Assembly: GCF_000427885.1 (NCBI RefSeq)
Contig: NZ_ATYW01000025.1
Location: 1 to 63,350 of the forward strand
Reading direction: 5' to 3'
Source of the DNA: Glycomyces tenuis DSM 44171
Lineage (GTDB): Bacteria > Actinomycetota > Actinomycetes > Mycobacteriales > Micromonosporaceae
Length of the DNA: 63,350 nucleotides
Shown here: piece by piece, positions 33,886 through 40,528 of the stretch
Position numbering within the stretch: the first letter of the stretch is position 1
Layout: each line of letters begins with the position of its first letter
Translations under genes and position numbers: made by a program
Notes under the pieces: generated by a model
Told to the model about the DNA's origin: nothing
Database searches by the model: none
What the model saw: only the letters and a program-made list of their open reading frames with translations

Positions 33886-35264
33886 GCCGTGGCCAGCTTC
33901 CGGGCGAACGCGGTGGCGTGCGGGCGGATGGAGATCGGCGCGGCCCCCTCGATGATCGAAACCAGCTCGGTGACGTTCTTGCGCACTCTAACCTCCTGCG
34001 GTGCCGCTGCCTCGGCGAAATAGAGGGTGTCGAGGGCACGATCGTAGCGGCCCCACTGGGCGAACGCGGTGGCGACGTCGATGGCGAGACTCACGCGGCG
34101 TTCGACGAGGCGAATCTGGTCCATGTCAATCCGGCGTGCGAGTTCGATGGCGCGACCGGCGTCGCCAAGCACCAGCGCGATGTGAACGCGATGTACGGCG
34201 ACGTTGACGGGATTGAATCCGGTGCCCCGAACGTTGCCGTTGGGATCGAGCCTGCCGCCGGCGTCGTCGGCGGCATCGAGGAGTTCGGTCGCCATCGCCC
34301 GCTTCCCCGCGTCAGCTGCAGCCACGGCACCCCGAAGCAGCAGCGCCCCGGAGACCGACAGCGTTTCCGGCGTCGGCGGATCCGAATCGAGTTTCTCAGC
34401 GTGGCTCGACGCGAAGTCGGCGGCGAAGTCGGGGTAGCCGGTGCGCATGAGCACATGGGTGACGGCGCGGGCGCTGGAAGCGATGGTGATCGGAGCGCCT
34501 GTGGCGGTCGCCGCCGACATGGAGCGGTCTGCCGCGAGCGTCGCCAGGCTTTGCTCGGAATGCTTGAGCATGACACCCGAGACGATCTGGTAGGCGTCGG
34601 CGCGGAGCGCGGTCGCCTCCTCGCCGAGGTCGTCTTCGGCTCGATGCAGATCTTGGAGCAGCCCAGGGAGGCGCTGGAGCACTTCGCGGTAGCGGCAGGA
34701 CTGGTATTCGCGCTTGGCGGCCGATACTCCCGCCCGGAGCTCGCTCAAGGCGGGGAGGTCGCCTGAGCGCTCCGGCGCGTTGTTGAGAACGGCGGTGATG
34801 AGGTCGGCCAGGCCGGGAATCCGGGTGGTCTCGGTGGTGAGTAGTGCGGACCAGGTGGCGGCACTGGCGAGGAATTCACGGCGCTTCACCGGAGGCTCCT
34901 CGGACGGTTGAACTTCGGCATGCCCCAGCATGTCCCGACCTACCGGTGTTTCGCATGCTGATGAGCCGCGGTTCGGGGCATCGTCCGCTTCGAGAGCTTG
35001 TTTGTCTGCTTGGGCCTCGACGAGGCGCCAAGCACGGGCGAGGACGCCGCCGGTTTGCAGAGCCTGGTCGAGGGCCTCCGCGAGCTCATCGGTGCAGCCG
35101 CGCTCAGCCTTCTCGATCTTGCCGATCTGGGAGCCGGAGATGTAGACGCGCTGACCGAGTTCGGCCTGTGTCAGGTCGTTGCGCTTGCGGTGGTGGCGCA
35201 GCTCAGCGCCGAACCACTCCAGGAGCCCGTCCTCCGGTTCGAGTTTCTTGTCCGGGTATGGCAT
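33882..35264 (-). CDS. XRE/TPR-type transcriptional regulator 1
   Basis: 460 residues from ATG 35264, preceded by AGGGAGAGG; upstream frame is out of phase with coding composition. N-terminal HTH_XRE: LEWFGAELRHHRKRNDLTQAELGQRVYISGSQIGKIEKAERG. Then a short linker, a possible twin-Arg-like or membrane-like stretch KRREFLASAATWSALL, and a C-terminal helical region of TPR type. The same layout as the regulator at 36213-37643. Such proteins in actinobacteria respond to peptides or small molecules and control RiPP or antibiotic genes. Duplicated beside a FxLD cluster, so it is a candidate regulator of it. Confidence 0.83.
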   Translation of the reverse strand: MPYPDKKLEPEDGLLEWFGAELRHHRKRNDLTQAELGQRVYISGSQIGKIEKAERGCTDELAEALDQALQTGGVLARAWRLVEAQADKQALEADDAPNRGSSACETPVGRDMLGHAEVQPSEEPPVKRREFLASAATWSALLTTETTRIPGLADLITAVLNNAPERSGDLPALSELRAGVSAAKREYQSCRYREVLQRLPGLLQDLHRAEDDLGEEATALRADAYQIVSGVMLKHSEQSLATLAADRSMSAATATGAPITIASSARAVTHVLMRTGYPDFAADFASSHAEKLDSDPPTPETLSVSGALLLRGAVAAADAGKRAMATELLDAADDAGGRLDPNGNVRGTGFNPVNVAVHRVHIALVLGDAGRAIELARRIDMDQIRLVERRVSLAIDVATAFAQWGRYDRALDTLYFAEAAAPQEVRVRKNVTELVSIIEGAAPISIRPHATAFARKLATA

Positions 35265-35293
35265 GACCTCTCCCTTGCCTGGAGCATCGACGT

Positions 35294-36202
35294 TCAGTCG
35301 GCCTTGCCGAAGACGGCGTACGGGGTCCACGAGGCGTCGGTGTCGCCTGCCATGACGCTCTCGAGCCGGAGCTTGAATTCCTCGGCCACACCGGGCGTGC
35401 TCGCCATGAGAGGGACTCCGCCGACGACGAAGGTGAGTTCGCGAGCGTCTCGAAGGACGGGCCAGGCCGGATCGGTCGTGATGTCGCGGCCGTAGGACGC
35501 GGCGAGGCGGGCGTGTTCGTCGGTGTCGGCGAACCAGATCGCCGCGGCGGCCACTGCGGCGAGATCGACTCCGGAGGGGCCGAGGCAGGTCGAGTCGAAG
35601 TCGCACAGAACCACCCGGCCGTCGGGACGGCGGAGGAGATTGCCGACATGGGCGTCGCCGTGGACGAGGGAACCTGCTGATTCGGTTATGAGGGCGTCGA
35701 CCTCGGGCTCCAGCCGGTCACACCAGGTCAGAAGCGTTTCGCGGTCGTCGTCTTCGAGGGCCTCGGCGTCGGCGATGCGTTTGCGCGCAGTGCCGACCGG
35801 GTCCCATCTCGGCAGGTCGAAGTCGGGGGCCGGGAGACTGTGGAACTCCTTGAGGACGTTGCCGAGATCGTCGGCGTTCGGGGCCGACGCGGGTGGAATG
35901 AGGTCCCAGACCGTGGCGAGGAGGCCCTCGTATTCCAGGGGTTGCCGAGTGGAGCCGTGGAGGCGGATCGTCGGGGCGTCGACCTCGGCGAACCAGGAGC
36001 CGAGACGGGCCCCTTTCCGGATGCGCTCGTGGAGCTTGGTCGAGCGGGTTATCCGGACCACGATGCCCGCTTCTGGCAGCGCGTAGACGGCGTTGTTCGC
36101 CATGTGCAGGACCTGGGCGTCGCTGTCGTCGACACCGAGCTGGGCCGCGATGCCGCCCAGGGCTCGGCGCATTCGGTCGTCGGTGAACCGTCCGGCGGTC
36201 AA
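35294..36202 (-). CDS. Aminoglycoside phosphotransferase-like kinase
   Basis: 302 residues from ATG 36202. Catalytic loop LVHGDAHVGNLLRRPDGRVVLCDFDS has HGDxxxxN and DFD (Brenner motif and metal-binding Asp), as in APH and choline-kinase-like proteins. No N-terminal signal. The acceptor (small molecule or peptide) is unknown. It lies between the two XRE regulators on the same strand, overlapping neither, in the arrangement regulator-kinase-regulator, which suggests it acts on a signal for the regulators or on the lanthipeptide. Resistance to aminoglycosides is not implied. Confidence 0.8.
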   Translation of the reverse strand: MTAGRFTDDRMRRALGGIAAQLGVDDSDAQVLHMANNAVYALPEAGIVVRITRSTKLHERIRKGARLGSWFAEVDAPTIRLHGSTRQPLEYEGLLATVWDLIPPASAPNADDLGNVLKEFHSLPAPDFDLPRWDPVGTARKRIADAEALEDDDRETLLTWCDRLEPEVDALITESAGSLVHGDAHVGNLLRRPDGRVVLCDFDSTCLGPSGVDLAAVAAAAIWFADTDEHARLAASYGRDITTDPAWPVLRDARELTFVVGGVPLMASTPGVAEEFKLRLESVMAGDTDASWTPYAVFGKAD

Positions 36203-36212
36203 TGCTCGCTCC

Positions 36213-37643
36213 CTACCGTAGGGTGATCATGTGGACGAAGTCGTCGACGTCCGAGCTGCCCGAACAGCGCTGCGCGTCGCGGCCCATGTTCACGATGCGC
36301 TCCCGCACCCGCTGCGAGAGCACCTGACCGTCGTCGGCGACCAGTCGAGCGCCGATGTCCAGCGCGGTGTCCGGCTCCCCCGCCAGGAACCAGGCCGAGC
36401 ATAGTCCGACCTGGTTGAGGACGCTACTGCGCTGCATCCCCTCGTCGAATCCTTCGATCGCCCTGCGGGTCCATTCGGCGGCCTCATCGGCGAACCGGGG
36501 GTCTTGGCGGGCGAAGTCACGGTAGACCCGGCCGAACTGGGCGTCGAGCTCGGCGCGGTCGATCCAGCTGATCCACGGGGGCTCGCCGCCGGAGGTGATG
36601 CGGTCGAAGTCGTCGTTCGCGTGGTTCAACGACGCGATCGCGGCTGCTCGGTCGCCGAGAGCGGCGAACGACGTCGCGATGGTGGCGTTGAGGACGGCTT
36701 TCGTTCCCGGTGTCGCCGTGGATCTGACGCGGTCGGAGGCGAGTCGGAGGACTTCGACGGCGTCGCGGTTGTGCCGCTGGTGCTGGAACTGGCGAGCCTG
36801 GCAGTAGTGGACGAAGACGGCCAGACTCATGTTCTCCGTGGACACCGCGAGTCGCTCGGCCGCTGCGAAGTGGCGCTGCGCGGTGGAGTGGTAGCACAGG
36901 TCGAACGCAGTCCAGCCCGCCAGAAGACGGAGGTTGGCGACGGTGGTGAACAGCTCGCTCCGCAGCTGGTCAGGGTAGGAGCTGTCCAGGAGCGCTGCGG
37001 CGGCGTCCGCCACCTGGTTCAAGCTCCGGTGGACCAGCCCGCCGCCGTACTGGTAGTCGAGCGACTGGTAGAGGTCGTGGACGGCACCCAGCCTTGCCAG
37101 ATCGGCCCGTCCAATACGGCGCTGTCCACTCATCCTGATGCAAGCGGTCGCGATCTGATCGACCTGTGCCATCAGATCGAGTTGCGGCTTTGCGGAGGGA
37201 ACGCCGCCGTCGGCGAGGACGGCTCCGGCCGCCAGCCCCGCGCTTGCGAGGAGAAGGCTTCTCCGATCCACGGACTCTCCTGGAGCAGTTGACGAATGCG
37301 AGTCCAGCATCTCTCGGACGACGGGGCTGACGTCAACCCCTGAGCCGCGATTCTCGAAAGTGTCCGCTTCAGAAGGGAGTATGTCCGCTTGAGCCTCGAT
37401 CAGACGCCAGGCGCGGGCCAGCACACCGCCGGTTCCCAGCTCCCGGTCGAGCGCTTCAGCGAGTTCCACCGAGCAGCCGCGTTGCGCCTTCTCGATCTTG
37501 CCGATCTTGGAACCGGAAGTGTAAACGCGCTGGCCGAGCTCGTCTTGGGACAGACGGCTGCGCTTGCGATGGTGGCGCAGCTCAGCGCCGAACCACTCGG
37601 CGAGGCCGTTCTCTGGCTGGAGTTGCTTCTCCGGGTAGGGCAT
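36213..37643 (-). CDS. XRE/TPR-type transcriptional regulator 2
   Basis: 476 residues from ATG 37643, with GAGGAGG upstream; the GTG-type extension to 37670 is less likely. N-terminal HTH: LAEWFGAELRHHRKRSRLSQDELGQRVYTSGSKIGKIEKAQRG, closely similar to regulator 1. A hydrophobic stretch SLLLASAGLAAGAVLA follows, then helical TPR-like repeats with YHSTAQRHFAAAERLA. The gene's promoter region has a 10-bp inverted repeat GAAGCGGACA/TGTCCGCTTC (37660-37697), a likely autoregulatory operator. Confidence 0.83.
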   Translation of the reverse strand: MPYPEKQLQPENGLAEWFGAELRHHRKRSRLSQDELGQRVYTSGSKIGKIEKAQRGCSVELAEALDRELGTGGVLARAWRLIEAQADILPSEADTFENRGSGVDVSPVVREMLDSHSSTAPGESVDRRSLLLASAGLAAGAVLADGGVPSAKPQLDLMAQVDQIATACIRMSGQRRIGRADLARLGAVHDLYQSLDYQYGGGLVHRSLNQVADAAAALLDSSYPDQLRSELFTTVANLRLLAGWTAFDLCYHSTAQRHFAAAERLAVSTENMSLAVFVHYCQARQFQHQRHNRDAVEVLRLASDRVRSTATPGTKAVLNATIATSFAALGDRAAAIASLNHANDDFDRITSGGEPPWISWIDRAELDAQFGRVYRDFARQDPRFADEAAEWTRRAIEGFDEGMQRSSVLNQVGLCSAWFLAGEPDTALDIGARLVADDGQVLSQRVRERIVNMGRDAQRCSGSSDVDDFVHMITLR

Positions 37644-37659
37644 GACCGCCTCCTCGTCC

Positions 37660-37697
37660 GAAGCGGACAAAGCCCCTACCAGGTTGCTGTCCGCTTC
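37660..37697. promoter_or_regulatory. Inverted repeat in the XRE/FxLD divergent promoter region
   Basis: GAAGCGGACA (37660-37669) and TGTCCGCTTC (37688-37697), perfect 10-bp arms separated by 18 nt, between the divergent regulator gene and the small gene at 37739. The same TGTCCGCTT also occurs twice inside the regulator's coding region near 37362-37392, probably by codon coincidence. Confidence 0.5.
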
Positions 37698-37738
37698 AGA
37701 TGCTTGTCTAGCGCGGTGTCGTATTTCAGGCTACATAC

Positions 37739-38359
37739 ATGGCAACCGATCATGCACTCCCAGTGGCCTGGTTCCGGTGGGGACGGACCCGGAGCGCCGC
37801 TCTTGACACCGGCCCCGAGAACCGCGGGCACAGCGCCGTTCGCGGTGCGCCGGTCGAACAGGCGAGGGCCGACCTCGGGCGGCACCTGCTGGACTGCGGC
37901 CGCTGCCGAAGGGCGGTCGGGCGTCCGGAACGCGGAGACTGCCTGGTCGGGTCTCGGCTGCGCCGGCAGATCGAGGCACATGGAGCTAACACTCAAGCCG
38001 GTCCCGTAGGGCGCTGCTGGGATTCGGCTTCCTCCCGGGAGGCTGCGGCCGCGATCTCGGCGATTCCGCCCGAGACCGCGGCCGCAGCCTCCGCCAACAC
38101 GGATCGTGACGACCGCTCCTGGGAAACGAACGATCGCAATACGGACATCGTCGAGGTCGAGGAACAGGTGGGTGCTCTTCGAACCGATACGGTGTCATGC
38201 TGCCGATGCCCGGCGCACCTGGAGGTCGTCTTCATGGGATACGGAGACAGGGTGCGACGGGTGGAGGCGGCCGGCTGGCGCTACAAACCGGGCCGATGCG
38301 GCGAAGATCGGGCCTGGTGTGGAAAGTGCCGCCACAAGGCCGGGAGTACGGCAGGATGA
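37739..38359 (+). CDS. Small Cys-rich protein(s), possible zinc-binding
   Basis: 206 residues in a single frame from ATG 37739. Two conserved-looking pieces: DLGRHLLDCGRCRRAVGRPERGDCLVGSRL (C-x2-C, then Cys) and VSCCRCPAHLEVVFMGYGDRVRRVEAAGWRY with CGKC near the end. Each piece resembles a stand-alone small actinobacterial protein, so this may be two genes fused in frame or one protein with two zinc-binding parts. Start and unity of the gene are uncertain. Confidence 0.45.
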   Translation: MATDHALPVAWFRWGRTRSAALDTGPENRGHSAVRGAPVEQARADLGRHLLDCGRCRRAVGRPERGDCLVGSRLRRQIEAHGANTQAGPVGRCWDSASSREAAAAISAIPPETAAAASANTDRDDRSWETNDRNTDIVEVEEQVGALRTDTVSCCRCPAHLEVVFMGYGDRVRRVEAAGWRYKPGRCGEDRAWCGKCRHKAGSTAG

Positions 38360-38484
38360 GGCGATCGCAGAGCCGTCTCCGACCGGCCGGGTCGACCGCG
38401 TATCGCGCTGATCCTGCGCGGTCGACCCGTCTCCCGGCCGCAATCGACTTCGGAGCGCACCTGGGCCAGGGAGACGACGAACCG

Positions 38485-38889
38485 ATGAGCGATGACCGGG
38501 CCGGTAGACGAGCGCTCGCTCCCGGCACGGAACTCGGGCGTTGCCTTGTGCGAGGTGAGTGGCTGAGCCTCCACCTGCACGATGGCCGGTCGATGTGGCT
38601 GTGTCGCGACGGTGACCTCCGAACGGCGATCGGCGTCATTCGCTGGGACCTCGGCAAAAGTCCGCAGATCATCCTCGACCCGCGTGACGGGAACTTCGAC
38701 CATCCCCACTCGGTCGAGGTCGTCGGCATGGTCGGCCTCGCCATGGCGGTGTGGTGGTGTGTCGTGGAAACGCAGCCGCTCGACCCGATGCTGCCGGTGG
38801 CGATCCATCCGAGATTCGCCCGCCTTGTCGTTTACCGGTCGAGGAACCGCCGACCGGACGGGGACTTCCCCCAACGGGAGACGGGATAG
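38485..38889 (+). CDS. Small unknown protein upstream of the FxLD operon
   Basis: 134 residues from ATG 38485 with CAGGGAGA upstream; ATG 38356 (ATGA overlap) is an alternative but the extra part has poor composition. Strand-rich, with DGRSMWLCRDGDLRTAIGVIRWDLGK and VVGMVGLAMAVWWCVVETQPLDPMLPVAIHPR. No recognised domain; it ends 51 bp before the methyltransferase start. Likely part of the lanthipeptide operon; role unknown. Confidence 0.5.
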   Translation: MSDDRAGRRALAPGTELGRCLVRGEWLSLHLHDGRSMWLCRDGDLRTAIGVIRWDLGKSPQIILDPRDGNFDHPHSVEVVGMVGLAMAVWWCVVETQPLDPMLPVAIHPRFARLVVYRSRNRRPDGDFPQRETG

Positions 38890-38940
38890 GGCAGCTGAGC
38901 GCCCGATCCATTCATGAACAGCACCATCGAGGAGGAACAG

Positions 38941-40197
38941 GTGACCATGACCGAGACGAACCCGAGCGCGGACGAGCAACCGATCGACGGCGAGCCCGCA
39001 GCGGTTCGGGCATTGGCCGAAGCCATGCTCGAAGAGATGCGGAGCCTGCACGCACTGCGCTCGGCACCGGTGGAAGCGGCTTTCAAGGCCGTGCCTCGCT
39101 ATCGGTTCGCCCCAGAGGCGCCGCTGGAAGAGGTCTACAGCGCCCGGGACGCGGTGATCACCAAGCGCGATGAGCACGGCGTCGCGATTTCCTCGGTCTC
39201 AGCGCCGGAGATCCAGGCGTTCATGCTCGAACAGGCCGCCATCGAGCCGGGTATGCGGGTACTCGAGATCGGCTCGGGCGGGTTCAACGCGGCGCTCATC
39301 GCCGAACTGGTCGGCCCCTCCGGTCACGTGACAACCGTCGACATCGACCGCGACGTGACCTCGCGGGCAGGCGAGCTGCTGGAAGCCACCGGCTATGACC
39401 AGGTCGAGGTCGTCTGCACCGACGCCTCTGAGTCCCTCCCCGGCGACGATGAGTGGGATCGGATCATCGTGACCGTCGGCGCTTGGGATCTCCCGCCTGC
39501 CTGGACCGAGCGGCTCGCCCCCGGCGGACGGCTGGTCGTGCCGCTGCGTATGCGGGGAATCACGCGCTCGCTCGCCCTCGAACCCGTCGACGAGCACTTC
39601 GAGGCGGTCTCTTCCGAGGTGTGCGGATTCGTGCAGATGCAGGGCGCTCTCGGACACGACGAGCGGCTGTTCCTCCTGCTCGGCAAGGCTATCGGTCTTC
39701 GATTCGACGACGAGAACGCACCGGCCGACATGCGCTCGCTGGACGGGGCCCTCGCCACCGACCGCCGAGTCGAGTGGACCGGAGTGACCATGTCCGCCGG
39801 AGAGTCGTTCGCCTCGCTGGAGTTGTACCTGGCCGGCACGCTGCCGCACTTCTGCCTGCTGGCGACCGTGCCGGGCGCCGCTGCCGAGGCGGGTCTGACC
39901 GAGGATGACGAACGCCAGTTCCGGCTCGCGCATGTCGACGATGACGCCTTCGCCTACCTCCTGTCGCGCAAACGCGACGACGGCCGCTTCGAGTTCGCCG
40001 CGGCGGCCTTCGGTGGCGGAGCCGAGCGGGCCGCCGCTCGCATGGCCGAACAGATCCGATCCTGGGACGCACTGCGTCCCGATCACACAGCCCCGAAGAT
40101 CACCATCTGGCCGCGCGGGGCAACAGCACTTCCGGAGGGCTTCGTCCTGGACAAGCACCACCGGAGGATCGTCCTCTCCTGGACGGAGCGGACCTGA
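38941..40197 (+). CDS. FxLD-type O-methyltransferase (PIMT-like)
   Basis: 418 residues from GTG 38941, 4 nt after GGAGGA; ATG 38947 is an alternative and ATG 38914 lacks a site. A protein-L-isoaspartate O-methyltransferase-like domain: SAPEIQAFMLEQAAIEPGMRVLEIGSGG (substrate and SAM motif I, GSGGFNAAL), TVDIDRDVT (motif post I), DEWDRIIVTVGAWDLPPAW and LAPGGRLVVPL (PIMT-like). The C-terminal half is an extension of the FxLD system methyltransferase. Expected role: methylate an Asp side chain of the modified precursor, promoting aspartimide or isoaspartate formation. Directly precedes the precursor gene. Confidence 0.85.
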   Translation: MTMTETNPSADEQPIDGEPAAVRALAEAMLEEMRSLHALRSAPVEAAFKAVPRYRFAPEAPLEEVYSARDAVITKRDEHGVAISSVSAPEIQAFMLEQAAIEPGMRVLEIGSGGFNAALIAELVGPSGHVTTVDIDRDVTSRAGELLEATGYDQVEVVCTDASESLPGDDEWDRIIVTVGAWDLPPAWTERLAPGGRLVVPLRMRGITRSLALEPVDEHFEAVSSEVCGFVQMQGALGHDERLFLLLGKAIGLRFDDENAPADMRSLDGALATDRRVEWTGVTMSAGESFASLELYLAGTLPHFCLLATVPGAAAEAGLTEDDERQFRLAHVDDDAFAYLLSRKRDDGRFEFAAAAFGGGAERAAARMAEQIRSWDALRPDHTAPKITIWPRGATALPEGFVLDKHHRRIVLSWTERT

Positions 40198-40203
40198 CCC
40201 GAA

Positions 40204-40223
40204 GCCGAGCCTTCCGGCTCGGC
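40204..40223 (+). promoter_or_regulatory. 8-bp hairpin before the precursor gene
   Basis: GCCGAGCC-TTCC-GGCTCGGC (40204-40223), exact stem, lying between the methyltransferase stop and the precursor start with its GAAGGAGAG ribosome site. No T-run. May buffer or separate expression of precursor from enzyme gene. Confidence 0.5.
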
Positions 40224-40250
40224 CGAAACCCTGATGGAAGGAGAGCCAGC

Positions 40251-40436
40251 ATGCCGACGCTCCTGGCCGAACCCGAAACGCCGACCATGACCGTCGAAGA
40301 CGACGACTTCGCGCTGGACCTGCGCGTCATCGAGAGCTTCGAACCGATCGCGCAACTGCGCTGCGACACCAGCGACGGGTGCGGCAACACCTGCCAGACC
40401 AGCGCCTGCAGCTCGTTCACCAACAACCCGGTCTGA
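40251..40436 (+). CDS. FxLD family lanthipeptide precursor
   Basis: 61 residues from ATG 40251, with GAAGGAGAG upstream. The leader has the defining FxLD box FALDLRV (Phe20-Ala-Leu-Asp23), the LanB recognition element of this family. The predicted core starts near Cys38: Cys at 38, 44, 48, 53; Ser/Thr at 40, 41, 47, 50, 51, 54, 55, 57. Four Cys and eight hydroxyl residues permit up to four (methyl)lanthionines and extra dehydro residues. An Asp-Gly pair (Asp42-Gly43) is the likely site of the linked methyltransferase. Leader cleavage point and bridging pattern are unknown. Ends in Val, without C-terminal Cys. Confidence 0.9.
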   Translation: MPTLLAEPETPTMTVEDDDFALDLRVIESFEPIAQLRCDTSDGCGNTCQTSACSSFTNNPV

Positions 40437-40445
40437 CCCCCGGCA

Positions 40446-40475
40446 GGGCCCGTCCCGGCCTCACGGGGCGGGCCC
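40446..40475 (+). terminator. Stable 12-bp hairpin directly after the precursor gene
   Basis: GGGCCCGTCCCG / CGGGGCGGGCCC with loop GCCTCA, 12 pairs including one G-T, starting 10 nt after the stop. No T-run. Probably an attenuator or mRNA-stabilising stem that gives excess precursor over LanB, common in lanthipeptide operons. Confidence 0.7.
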
Positions 40476-40528
40476 GGAACCCGAACGCATCATCCTGCCC
40501 GTTCCGGCTCCCATCCAGGAGGCTCCTC

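Noticed and set aside
35294..36202. Antibiotic-resistance reading of the phosphotransferase
   Set aside because: Catalytic motif is shared by many kinases; no evidence for aminoglycoside substrate.
37676..37996. Minus-strand frame of 106 codons opposite the Cys-rich gene
   Set aside because: The plus-strand frame has conserved-looking Cys motifs; the minus frame has none.
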